A stretch of DNA of 64,000 nucleotides. It comes from Monosporascus cannonballus (Eukaryota; Ascomycota; Sordariomycetes; Xylariales). Below are positions 10,851 to 24,100 of the stretch, one piece after another. Every line of letters begins with the position of its first letter. The stretch's first letter is position 1. A program made the position numbers and the translations under genes. The notes beneath the pieces are model-generated. The model made no database searches and was not told where the DNA came from. It worked only from the letters and a program-made list of their open reading frames with translations. The stretch covers positions 62,001 through 126,000 of the forward strand of contig QJNS01000017.1 of NCBI GenBank assembly GCA_004154925.1, in the 5' to 3' direction.

Positions 10851-13800
10851 TATTTTCTTGTATTAAATTTGATAAAAATAACACATTATAATATATAAAA
10901 ATATTAATTTCCATAATTTAAATAATACTAATTTACAATAAAAATTTATAATTTAAATTATTATTAATATTTATAAATATAGTTAATTATTTTATTTATT
11001 GTTTAAAATTTTACCCAGAATTTTATTAATAATATCGGTGTAATTTAAAAGTTAATTAAAATTTTAACTGTTATATATTATAAATCTTTATTTGATCATG
11101 TTGTTGAACTTTATATAATATTGGATATTATTAAAATATTAGTTAATATTTAATTTTTTTTTCAATAATTTTTAAACTAGGTTCGAATATAAAACCGAAA
11201 ATTTAATAATATATTACGTTAATTAATGTTATTCTATTTATATGAATTATGTTATTTAAGATAAAGCTTAAAAACTAGAAGCTGTATAACGGGAATATTT
11301 TTTTAAAACTTTCGTATATAATTATACGTTTATTTTCGATTTTCTTTCTTTTAATAAGTTAAGAAATTAAGTTTTGGCCGTAAAAAGATATTTAATACAA
11401 AATACGATTACTTAATTCCAATCCGGTATAACAAATTATTTAAAAAAAGAAATCTAATAAAGAAGAATTTATTAATGAAAGTCTCCTTTTATATATTAAT
11501 TTCGACTATAAATTTTACGATAATTCCAATTATTTAGAAAATAAGCAATGTATAACATGATAAGTATTGTAATTATACTAAACAAAAATTAATTTTTAAA
11601 CACGGAATTATGTATAGAAGTTTTATAATTAAGGCTAGATCAAAGAAAAAAGTTAGCGGTTTTATCGATATATTTTATAATAAAATATAATATAATATAA
11701 AAAATAGATTTATTGGAATAAAGCGATTGTTGATTTTAAATAACTAAATTTAAAAATAATTAAAATTAACACACAAATATTTAAAAAACGATTTAAAAAA
11801 GTAATATATTTTATAATTATATTATATTAAGTTATATTAAAAAAATAGAATTAAATGTTTTATTTTTTATAATATTACGTTAATATTTGTAGATTTTAAA
11901 ACGGTTTGTTATGAAATAAAAATTAAATATAACGTTATAATTATAGTAAAATAAAGGATTTTTAAAATATTTGTAAAAGACTTTAAAATAGCATCATTAG
12001 GTTTTTATTACTAATAAATACTTAATTAGTTTAAATGACTATTTATTAATTTAATTCCAATTTAATACGAATGAAACTTATTATAATAAAAGGTTTAACA
12101 TTAAAAACATTAAAATATTTATAATATATTAAAAATAAATAAGAGTTATTTAATTTCAAAATTTTTACTAATATAATAATAAAAGCACCTATTATAAAAC
12201 GAGTGAAAAAAAGAGCATTTATTAATATATTCTACGTATATATAAGAAAAGACTCGATTTCTTTAATTCAACCGCAAATAATAAAATATATATACAGTAA
12301 CACTAATATTATCGAATTATTATTTTATAAAATTAATTAAAAAGTAATATCCGTAGAAATTTGTTTCTTTACTTTTATAATTAATATAATTATTGACTTG
12401 TAAAAGATTTGACTTGGTATATTGGAAAAACTATTATTAAAATATTATTATAAGTTTTGAATTTTAATTAATACTTATTACATATTTGATAAACATATAA
12501 ATATTAAAATAATAAATAATTAATTTAATATTTTTATTTAATAAATTCAGCCGAAACTAAATTATTGAGTAAGGTAATATATTTTTTAAAAAAATAAAAA
12601 TAATCAATATAGTTTATAAACCAATTAACAATTTGTAAATAGTTTTAATTTAGCTGCCCGAAAAGTTTTTAATACTAAATTTGTTAGGGATAATTTGGTT
12701 CCGGACAATCGTGGTATTTTGTATACGGAAAAAAATTATGATTTTATGGTGCAAATTGTCGATAATTTAATTACTAATCCTGATTAAAGCGGTCCGTTAT
12801 CGTTTTCGTCGTTATCGAATAAGCAAAATAACAATTTGTCGGACGAAAACGAACTATTAATATAATTTTTTTATTTTTTTATTATTTTATACCTTTTTAT
12901 AAATAATATAACACTTATATTACACTTCTAATATTAATATAATTTTATTACTTACGTAATCTTAATTAATTAATATCGGGATCGTTTTATATATTACCGT
13001 AATTATTTGGTCGTTATATTAATATAGCTTATTTACTTCCGGTAATAAAATTGCAAATAAAAAGACAATATTTTACGATACGGTACGTAACGTAATTATT
13101 AATAAAATTAATACAAGTAATTAACTTTATAATTTACGTAATTTTAATTAGTTATATTCTATTTAAACGTTTTGTTTTTTATAAAATCGTATAAAAATAT
13201 CGTATTATTTATAATTAAATATAACGCATAATTTCGAGTTAACCCGTATACTCCGTTTGTAATTAATTTACTAATTAACGTTTTTAAATATTTTCTAACA
13301 TTTTTCTCTTTGTTTTTTTTGCGCGTTATTATAACTTATGTATTAATAACTTTTTTTACGTTTTCGGATCCCAAAACTTTATTTGTTTTAAACGTAATAT
13401 TTGCGTTTAAATTGTTTTGGAAATCTTTATTTGGAATATATAATAATGTCAAATATTTGGGAATCGCGAATAAATATTTTTCGCTATATTTTTATACGTA
13501 ATTTATATATTTATTATCCGTATAACCTTATAAATTATAATATTTATAAAATAACTATATAATATGTATTTCTTAATTAAACGACTGGGTTTATAAAGTT
13601 ATAAATCTTTTTTCGTATTATTTATATAGTATCCGGTTTATATAACTTTTTTATTAAATTATAAAAACCGTAATTAATCGAAAATCCGTAATTAATTTGA
13701 CAATTTAATAATTTATAAGGCTGGTATAATTCGCCATAACGTAAATTTTGTTCTGCCCGTTATTATTACGAAAGATATTGTAAATTATATTATTAATATT

Positions 13801-16800
13801 TAATACTTACATAAATGCAATATTTTTCCGTAATGAAAACTTTTATTTATAATATAAGTTTTTCGTAATATTATTGAATTTATAAATCTTTAATAATCGT
13901 AAAATCTTTTGAATTAATATATATTTATATTAATATTAAAACGTAAAATATTTATTTCCTTTTAATTTTCCGCCATATTAATATAACTTTATGACATATA
14001 TCTGGTATTTAGAATCGGTTACATATAATGTGCATTTTTCGTAAGGAATATTTTATATCTTAAAATAGTCGAATGTTATTTGGCTAATACGAAAATATTT
14101 TGATTAAGATTACGCCGTTAGTTTTACTTTTTCGCAAATTATTTTGGTATCGGTTCTGGCTATTTTTTAATCCGAGATCTTGTTATCCGTTCTTAAGGTT
14201 ATTTCTCGGGGGCAAATTATTCTTCGGGGATATTATTAGCGAATCTAATTTCTTTGGCCGGGCGAATAAGGTTTTTTAAGTTTATTCGGGATATAATATC
14301 GGGAATTATAACGGAAATTACTTTTATTATATCGGTAAGAAATTTATTTATTCTTTATAATATCGTAAAATATATAAAAATATATATTATAATGTAGATT
14401 TCGGGTATTAAATAAAAAAAGCCAATCAATAAATATTTAGAATTATAAGAAATTATAATTAAATAAATAATATTGACTATATATTAAATAATTATAATAA
14501 TAATATTTAATATATATTTAATTAAAATAATTTTATAAATTATGTTCAAAAGTTTATAATAAGATATAAATTTCTTACACTTTGTATATAATTATTAAGT
14601 GTTTTCCTTATATATTATTATTTCCTTATAAAAAATAATAATAATTTTTTATTTATATTTAATAACTTATATAAATTTAATAATTTAATAATTTATAATT
14701 ATGTAACTCTTATATTTATAAATATATTAATTTTAATTATGTATATTATTTTAAAAAATTGTTATACTTTATTAATTATTTATAAGTTTTATTTATATAT
14801 TATAAATCTTTATATATGTTTTCTGAATATTAATAATATATTCGGTAATTATTTAATATATATATTGTATCGTATTTATGATATTGTTTATTTTTTATTT
14901 ATATTTTTAATTTTAATTAGGCCGAAGTTATATTGGTAAACTTAGAAGATTATTAAATTTTTTAATTATAATTATTTTTTTATATATATTTAATATTACA
15001 TAATTCTTATAATAATATGATTGCCATTTAATAAAATAAAATATGGTAATCGTATTCTGGAAATATATAACAATTTAGCAAAAAATTAAAGCATATATAA
15101 AAATCGCAACAGGGTTAAATTAATTTTCGATATAAATTATATTAATTACGGCGTTATTTTCCGTACTTTATTTTTTATTATATATATTATTTTTCCAATT
15201 TTGTTTTAACTTATAAAATAAACTTTTTTAAATTAAACAATTATTCGACAAAATTTTAATACCATAAAGTTTATATAAAGTGAATTTTACTATTATATAT
15301 TAAAAAAATATAAATTACTTATTATTATATTTATATTAACGTATATTTTATTTACGATAATCTCGAAATAATATTTAAATGAATATTTCGGAACTTTAAT
15401 TATATATATATAACTTATAAAAAATTAATAAAAAATATATTTTTATATTTTAACAGTTTTTAAATTTCGTTTATATTAAATCCCGAAAGAATTACTAAAT
15501 AATATATAATATTATTCGTTTTTTCCTTATATTAAAATATAATAATAAAATTTTTAATACGGATAATACGGATTATTAAATAATAAACTTTTAAAACCGC
15601 GAAATAAACGTCCTTTATATTATAAATTTATTTAACGCATATTTTTTAAAAAATCTTATAATTCGGGCCGTTAACCGTTTTCGAAAATTTATAATTTATA
15701 ATAATTTGCAAAATATAAATAATATTAGGGATATAGTACTTTTGTAATCCCGATTAAAAAGAATATAAAATTACGATATATCTTATAATATATGTTATAT
15801 GGACGTTATTTTTATAATATTAAATAAACAGAAAATTTATAATTACATGTAATTAGTTGTTAAATAAATAATTTTATATAAAAATTGAAGTTTTAAATAC
15901 TGTAATATATTTAATATTAATATTAAGGATTTCGGCGGTTATCCGAAATATCTAATTGTTATTATACCTATATAAGATTTTGATATAAAGAAATTCTTAG
16001 AATTAGCCGAGAACCTAGTTATGCCGACAATGGGAAAACGCGGTAAGGGGAAAAAAGCTAGATCCGGCCGTCGACTTTTATTAAGGGAATTAAAAAACCT
16101 TAATTCGAAAAAGAAATAATTATCAAAATCTATAATAAAATAGCGATAAAATATACAGACGGTTTCGAAAAATATTAATTAAAACCGTATACTAATAAAT
16201 ATTAATCTTAGTTATAAAAAAACAAAGTTATAAAGCGTAATTAATAAAAATTTATTATAAATCCGGGATTTTAAACGTTTCGAATTAATATTAAAAAAAA
16301 ACAGACGCCGAAAAAATTATATTAATAATAAAAAAAACCTTTTTAATATTAGCGAAAAATTATTTATATTATTTATTTATTTACATAATTAATATTTTAT
16401 GCTAATTATTCGACCCGAATTAAGGTACTTTAAAAATAAAAAAATTAAAAAAAATTTAAATCTTAATATAGTAAATTCGAAAAAAAACCGGAAAATACGA
16501 TTTAAAAAATTTTAATTCGGTATTATAAATTAAAAGTTGTAAGTTAAAAGATAATTTGTTAATAACCGTAATAAATCATAATTTAAATCGTATAATATAA
16601 AATTCCGTTAATTGTCCTAAATAAAAAAATTTATTATATATTTATTACGGTATATAATTAATCGAGATTAAAACAAATTAATATTCCGTATAAAATTTAA
16701 CGAATTAAAAATTATTAAAAATAACGAATTTACTAAATAAATAATATATTAATAACTTTAATTAATATTATAAAAATATTTATAATTATTGCATTTTACG

Positions 16801-19800
16801 ATTATGACGCCGCGCCGAAACCGAATATTTTTTTTGTTATCTGCTTAAATTAAAACCGGCATAATTTCGTTTTTTATTTTTTAACTTAATATCGCGATTA
16901 TTCTTTAATTTGTTACTATTATTATTATCCGATAGGTACCGTTTATTTTTAACGTATAACTTTTTAATTTCGATAAAAAATATAAATTTTAATTTTTTGT
17001 TCCGATATGTTATTTATAATGTCGGATTACGGATTATAACGTTTTAGTAACGCCGGCAATTCCGGTAACAATATAAAAATAAATAAATTATGCAAATATG
17101 GGTACGATAACGAAAACGGGGCTGGGAAATTAAAAATATTAAAAAACGTTAAATTTTACGTTAAGGTTATAAATAAAAGAAATAAAATAAATTCCTAATT
17201 AAGACTATTTAATATATTGCAAGTTACGCGTATAAATATAGGCATTATTATAACCGAAATTACGATTCCAAATCGTAAAAACGTATAAATTATATGCCGG
17301 TTTAATACTTAAATTATTAGGATTACCGTTAAATCGTTAGCCGCCGGTTTAAACCAAACGACCGTATATAATATACCTTAATTAAAACCGGACGTAATTT
17401 ACCGAGGCTTTATAATTTTTTCTGATATTTGTCGAATTTATAACGTAATAATAGTTCGTAACTTATATAAATCGGTTTGCGGCATAAGAATATGGCGCTG
17501 TTATTTTTAATTAAACGAGTTTCGCCGCTTACGAAAAATTACATATATTTTTTATAAAATCGAAAATATAACTTTTTTATATATTATATATAACGTAAAG
17601 AATAAACGGTTTTTTAAAATATCTTACTATTATTATTTATCGAACCTGGAAATCGCCTTAATTAATTTAATTATATTTTAAATTAAATATGGACCTTTAA
17701 TTTTATTTAATTTATTGGGGAATATATTAAATAAAAATAAATATTTATTTTGCCCTTTTACCGCCAAACGGAAATAACCGTATAAAAAATAATTCGTTGG
17801 CTTATTATTTATATCAAAACTTTATTATTTCCCAAATAACCGCTTTTATCAAACCGGTTTTTAATTATTTTTACGTAAATATTTTCGAATTTAAAAATTC
17901 GGATATATAAAAAAATTAAACATATATATATTATAACAAAATCCAGCTGAAATTAAGTTATTACGGTTTTTTTCTAATAAAATAATTTCGTTTTTTTAAA
18001 TATACGAAAATTACCTTACGTATATATTTGCCATTAAATAACGCATATTATTAAGGTCTTATTTTTATCCGGTACCGTAAATCAGAATTATTTTTTTCGG
18101 AGATTTAAAGGTAATATCTTAACTGGCCGAAAATTAAAATTAAAATTCGATAATGATTTCGTTTTAATCGGGATTATTTACGATAAATTACGTATTATTT
18201 TTCTTATTATCCGAATTCGCTATATCGCTTTTTATTACGACCTTTATATTTTTATAAATAATACAGTTTTTAATTTGCCGGGCTTAAATCTTTTTTTATT
18301 GTTTTACCTTTTTTGAAATAAACGGTTCGGTTTTATATTTATCGAACGTTTAATAAAATACAAATAATATAATTTATTTATACTTAATTATATTTAATCG
18401 CTTATAATTACAAACCGTTCGATTAAATCGTTATTATAAATTTTTAATCGAAAGGTTTTACGGTATAGCTTATTATATTATTTAATTAATATTCGCAATA
18501 TGTATACCTAATTTAAAAACGATAATAAATACGATAATACGAATAAAATTATCCGATTACTTTAAGTTATTATATATTTAAATTTAATTTTTATAAGGTA
18601 TTTCAAAATTATAAAATTTAAATTTTTTTATAACATTCGATAAATATCTTCGATTTATCATAATCCTAATTAGGTAATTATAGATATTTATAATTTTCGC
18701 CTTATTATTAATATATAAAATAATTTTAATAATACAATACAAATTGTTAAATTAAATTAAAAAAATATTATATAATGGCCCGGATATATTAATTATTAAA
18801 AGATTTGAATACCTTTAATTTAAAGCTTAATTCTTAAATATAAAAAAAGTAATAATATCAATTTTAAAACGATTAATATTAAAACGCCGGATTTCCGCCT
18901 TATAACCATATCCAGTTAAGCCGCCGATTTAACGAAAGCCGCTATATTTCGCAATTTTTTATAATATTATTTATAATTATTATATACGTAAATTAATATA
19001 TATAAATAAAGAAAATAAAACGCAAATTACGGATATTAACATATTTAAACAGGATATTTTGTTATTTTAATAATAAATATATTTCGTCGATAATAATTAA
19101 ATTATATTGTTTTTCGAAAACCAAATTTAATATAATAATTTAAAACTAATCGTTCGATATTTATTTAAAATTAAAAACAATATGGTTATATTATCTAGCA
19201 ATTATACGGTCAAATATTTTTAAATTAAGTTTTTTTATATTCGTAAATAATAAAATAAAAACAAAACATAAAATTGCTAATATAAAAATTTATTACTTTT
19301 TCGTCACCTTAATTAATAATATAATTTGGATAATAATTAAGTCGGTTATTAACAAAAAGTTTTAAATAATTAAAAATTTCCCAAAATTTATTTTAATAAT
19401 AAAAAATATTAAACTTTCCGAAAACCAAATTATACATTATATTAACTTGTTTTTTCCGTAAAATACGGCCCTATCTGTTAAATATATCGTCTAATATCAG
19501 GCGAACAAACTGACGGCGCAAAGTTTCTATAAAGTTGTCGGCCGTACATATAATATTAGCATATAGGATAATTATATTTATATTAATAAAAAACCGGTAA
19601 AAGCACCGGATAAAAATAAACGCTTCGTTTTGGAAAACTAAATGCTTATAAAATTAAAATATTTATTTTAAATTTTGAAATATATTATGCGTAATTGGTT
19701 AATTTAAAAAATATGTTTTAAAGCTTATTATAAATATTTTTAAGCTTTATATATCATTATTTCGATTCGTAAAATTATATTATTATTATATTAACTTAAG

Positions 19801-20020
19801 GGGGGTAAAAGGTTATAACGTGTACTAATCGTAATTTTGGGTTATTTTTTTTCTTTAATAATTAATTTTTCGTCTTAATTAAAATTAAAAATACATTTAA
19901 AAATAAAATTTTTAATTTTGTATTAAATTATATAAGTTATAACGTTAGGAACTTTGTAATTATATATATTGCAAAAATTATTATTAATAATTTTTACGAA
20001 TTTGTATAAAACGGTACCAA
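10851..20020. other. Long RIP-degraded block with a few coding-like relics
   Basis: About 9 kb of extreme AT content. Most of it shows nothing. Less damaged stretches hint at former genes: plus 12650-12870 (an open phrase ending in a TAA that could be a RIPped CAA), minus 14340-14100, plus 16010-16120 (a Gly/Lys/Arg-rich phrase starting M-P-T-M-G-K-R) and plus 19450-19640. None could be assigned to a family. Confidence 0.45.
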
Positions 20021-20041
20021 TTAAGGCCAAAAAATCACAAC

Positions 20042-20225
20042 TTGCCATCAGGCCTTATTTTGGAGGTTTTGTTATTTTTGTGGAGATAATTCTTAAAGGG
20101 GTTTAGTTAATACATTGGACCCCTAACAAATACTTCTTGATCAAAAGCTATAGCTGTGGCTACGGCTGCTGCGCCGCAGGCGTAGCCACAACCTCCAAAA
20201 TGGGGTCCTGATCACGATGAGGCAA
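20042..20225. mobile_element. MITE-like element with terminal inverted repeats
   Basis: The left end TTGCC...ATCAGG...ATTTTGGAGGTT is mirrored at the right end (AACCTCCAAAAT...CTGAT...GGCAA), with a 13-bp insertion difference between arms. Inside is a strong hairpin, TGTGGCTACG/CGTAGCCACA with a GC-rich loop, at about 20155-20190. Composition is normal. GGTACCAA occurs at 20013-20020 and again at 20226-20233. It could be an 8-bp hAT-type target duplication, but the left copy is about 20 bp outside the recognisable arm. Confidence 0.5.
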
Positions 20226-20233
20226 GGTACCAA

Positions 20234-20550
20234 GCAGCACTAGCGCAGCGCCTTATATACGAACACACACAACTGTATTTTTATCTTCCCTTTCTTTTCT
20301 CTTTAGCTAGAAAATAAACTCTCATTGGCAACTGATTGCAAACCGCTCAGGTGAAGTCTTTTACATATATCGCCATATTCACAATACGAAAAATAATAAA
20401 TCTAAATAAGGTATTCCGTTTTTTCAATAATTTTATTAGTTAATTTTTAACACGGCTTTACATCGTAAATTAAATAAAAATAATTCAGAAAAAAAAGGAA
20501 TTTTTAGGACGAAAATTTAAAAAAAAAAGAATTATATTATAATTTAATTG
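20234..20550. other. Mixed-composition spacer, nothing recognised
   Basis: 20234-20360 is of normal composition with a pyrimidine-rich tract, followed by RIPped AT-rich DNA. It may be a short remnant of an LTR or promoter. No coding signal. Confidence 0.3.
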
Positions 20551-20554
20551 GCAG

Positions 20555-20690
20555 CGGCCGTAGAAAACGGTAGTAATAAAAATTTAAGAGTTAAGTAGGT
20601 TAAATTACGTAATAATTCGACAAACGTAATTGTAAAGATTTTAAAGCTCGGCTCGATAAGATTATTTATAAAGCTTTTAAAGCCCGGTTT
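20555..20690. repeat. Repeat family, copy 2
   Basis: Second copy of the sequence at 10313-10450, similar over about 135 bp. It directly precedes the family A LTR fragment. Confidence 0.55.
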
Positions 20691-20704
20691 GCTGAAAAAA
20701 TAAG

Positions 20705-20901
20705 TTATAATATATAAATATATTTGTTTTCATAATGTAGATTATATCAGCTTGTAATAAAATTTCGTTATTTAAGATTATTTTTGATATTAAGAAACCT
20801 AACTAGTTATTGTATCTATTACTTAGAATCCTACGATATTTCTGCTAATATAAACTCGTACGACTTAGATTTAATAGTTCGTTAAACCCTTAGCGGTCAC
20901 A
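20705..20901 (+). repeat. Family A LTR fragment (3' half)
   Basis: Aligns with about 62270-62464: the TTATATCAGCTTG, CTGCTAATATAAAC and CGTACGACTTAG blocks match, and it ends GGTCACA for CGTCACA. The 5' half of the LTR is missing. A family B LTR abuts it. Confidence 0.6.
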
Positions 20902-20940
20902 TTACTTTATGCACCTCTAGTATCTTTTTCTTTCAGCTAC
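20902..20940 (+). repeat. Family B LTR, left part, split by the copia element
   Basis: The last 39 bp before the copia insertion continue after it at 26449. Together they match the family B LTR at 43773-43960, including TTACTTTAT and TTTCAGCTA. The last five bases, GCTAC (20936-20940), are the copia target duplication. Confidence 0.7.
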
Positions 20941-21103
20941 TGTCAGCTAACAGGGGGTGCTCTAGCACCCCATATACGGAAAATTCCCTCTGATCGGAAC
21001 ATATATGTTCCGAGACTAGATCGCCTTAAAGTGCAGTGCGCGTTCTAGAGCACTTATAACTAGTAATTAATATAGACATAACTGATGTCCTTTATATTTA
21101 ACA
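20941..21103 (+). repeat. 5' LTR of the copia element
   Basis: Begins TGTCAG and ends with a RIPped CTGACA, so the ends form an inverted repeat. It contains GGGGTGCT/AGCACCCC arms near the start and an 18-bp palindrome CGGAACATATATGTTCCG at 20995-21012. It differs from the 3' LTR at about 17 of 163 positions, all transitions by eye, concentrated at the end facing the element interior. Confidence 0.92.
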
Positions 21104-24100
21104 ATTCAAAGTTTTATTCGTTTAATTAAGGTATATATCAATTAATTAGCTGTTACTGAAACGATATAAGCTATATATTAGTTATAATTATCGAAATACG
21201 CCAATAATAATAATAATGACCGTATCGTTAACATCCTCCTTTATTGATAAGGGACCTAAGGATTAAAATCGTTTTAAAAGCGAATTCTAATTTAGAACAT
21301 ACGCGTTCGATATTTTGGATTATATTGATCTTGATTAAAATTTTTAGTAATCTATTAAACCTATAGAACTTAATATAGCCTTTTACCCAAAAAGACAAAT
21401 TCGCTATACGATACGAATTAATACCCTAAGCGGTTTTTCGTTCATATTTATATTTTCCGGAAAAGCTAAGGAAAAAATTAATTATATTAATTATTTAACA
21501 AATACCATTAAGATAATAACCGAAAGTAAATAAACCTATAATTAGGACTTTACGGCGTATACCTACAAAGATCGAAAATACGATATCTTCCGTAAAAACA
21601 TTTACGACCTTACGAAATAAGTCCTAAAATTGGTATTTCTAGCGATTAAAAAAATTAGCTTTTTTCTAGGAAAAAACCTACGAAAATAGTACGCCAGCCT
21701 GGGCAAATCCGGTAAGGTATACAATAACAAATTCCTAATTAACATTTAACGAAAATATCGCGAAACGTTAAAATAAGCTTCGAAGTTTGGCAAGAAATTA
21801 AATAAATAAATCGTAAAATGGCAAAAGATTATAGATTTAAAATAGCGATATCATATTCCAGAAACGAAAACGACGATTATATGGGTTAACGATTTATGCA
21901 TAACATTAGCCCCTATAGTTGAGATATAGATTATTATTTTTTAGATAGTAAAAAAGGCCGAAATTAATAACGGTACGATTAGTTTTCAAAAAATAACAAT
22001 TAACCTTTTAAATTATTAGGTTATAGCTTATCCCATATTTATATTACGAAATATTAAGGTAACAGTTTTAACGTTTTATAAGATATTTATAAATTCTTTT
22101 AATTAAAACGATCTTAATTAGGAAGATTTTAAAAATATTAACTTTTAACTGCAAGAAAAAACCTTAAGTCGTAAGCCGAAATAAGGTAACCGTAAAGGTT
22201 TTTATACGGACCGAAACGGTAATAAGCGAAAGCGTTAGGAATTAGACGTATAAGGTACCCGTTATAAAGTGTACTTAACTAATTACCATATATTATTTAA
22301 TTGTTATTATATATTTTTTTAGAAAACCCCAGAAGGTTTCCGTTTTAACGATAAGGTGGTACCATATATCTAAGGACGAATTTCCGCCGATTAATCTTTA
22401 AAGAAAGAAACCGACCGCTTATCGAAAACTATAGAAAAACTTATTATATAAAAGATAAAGTAATTTCTAAAAGGAGTATAACGAATATTGGCATATTTTT
22501 TAATTATTGATTAACGTAACGCCATAAGTATTTTATTTTACTTTTTAAGGAATTTAGCCATTTTGGATTTAAGGTTTACGATATATATTTTTAATTTAAT
22601 TAACAGATTTCTAAACTTTAAACTTATCGTATAAGGTAACGTAATGTACGTAGGTAATAGTTTTGTTCCGATTAAGGAGTACGGAGAGGTTAATGTAATT
22701 TTTCGAAACCTTAACGATACGAAAGCGTTATATCTGTATAATGTAACATATTGCAAAAGTTTCGCATATAACCTGGTATTTTTCCGACAGTTCCGAAAAA
22801 AGGGTTATTAGTAAAATAACCGAAAAACTAATAATTTTATTCGAAATAAATATAATTAGATCGTTGTTATATTAATAAATACATTTAATTAATTTGTTAT
22901 TGAAAATATTAACGTAATAATTATTTATGTAATTTTAGTAATTTATAGATAAAACGTTAATTTGTGGATAACAAAATTATTACGAATCGATAATAACATT
23001 ATATAGTACTTAAAATTAAGATATCTAAGACCCGAAATAATCGCTTAGTTATAATCCTATACGAAAAAAGTTTGCCTAAAAGGTCCTATAATAATCGAAT
23101 ACCAAGCATATGGCAAGGCGAAAGTTGAAAGGCTAATATGCCGCGAATTAAAAAAGGGAACATTTCGATCAGGATAAAAAATCGTTATCGATTTTATAAA
23201 TTTTGAAGAAAACCTTGAGGTATATAAATATATTATGTTTATTATCGATAAATATTTAGGCTTTATTTGGGATATTTACTTTAAAAACTAAACATAAAAT
23301 ATATTAATTATAGCGTTTCGATATTTTCTAAAAGTTCTAAAAAATTAAAATAAAATCCTTCTATAGATAATCGAATGCGATAACGAAATCCTAAAAAATT
23401 ATTAATTTTGAAATATGTTTTAATTGCCTTTTTTTTAATATTAGATTTAAACCCTTAATATTATATACCCAGGTTTAAAACAGGGGTATAAAGCGTTTAA
23501 GGGGTATAATTTAAAAAAAGCGATTACGATGTAAAATGGCGTTAAATTACCCTTATTTCTAATTATATATATTTTTAAAGCGGCAATATACCTATATAAC
23601 CGTACCTTCAAATACGTATTTTTTTTAGTAAAGCTTATATAAAGTTTATTATATTTACTTGGCGTATAAAGACGGCGTTATAATGTTTAATCGAAAGCTT
23701 TAACAAACTTATTTACGAGCATACGGCTGTATGACTTATATTATGATAATTATTGCCATAAAGAAAAAATAAAAATTTTAAAAGCTAAATCCTAAAACGT
23801 AAATTGGTTACTTTGTTAACTACCGATTTACGAATATTTACGAAATCTGGAACTTATTAATTAATAATGTTATTGCTATTTAAGATATATAATTTAACGA
23901 AAAGACTATTTTTTTAGGTAATATTAAAAACTTAAAAAATAACTTTTTAAATATTATAAAAAAAAGTTATAAAAGTTATTTCGATAAGTAAAAATATTTA
24001 ATTAAAACGATAATTATTTAATTTCTATATAAAAAGATAAAAATTTAAATAAAATAAATTAGTTACCGGTTAAATAGGAAAATTAGCTTTAAAAAGATAT

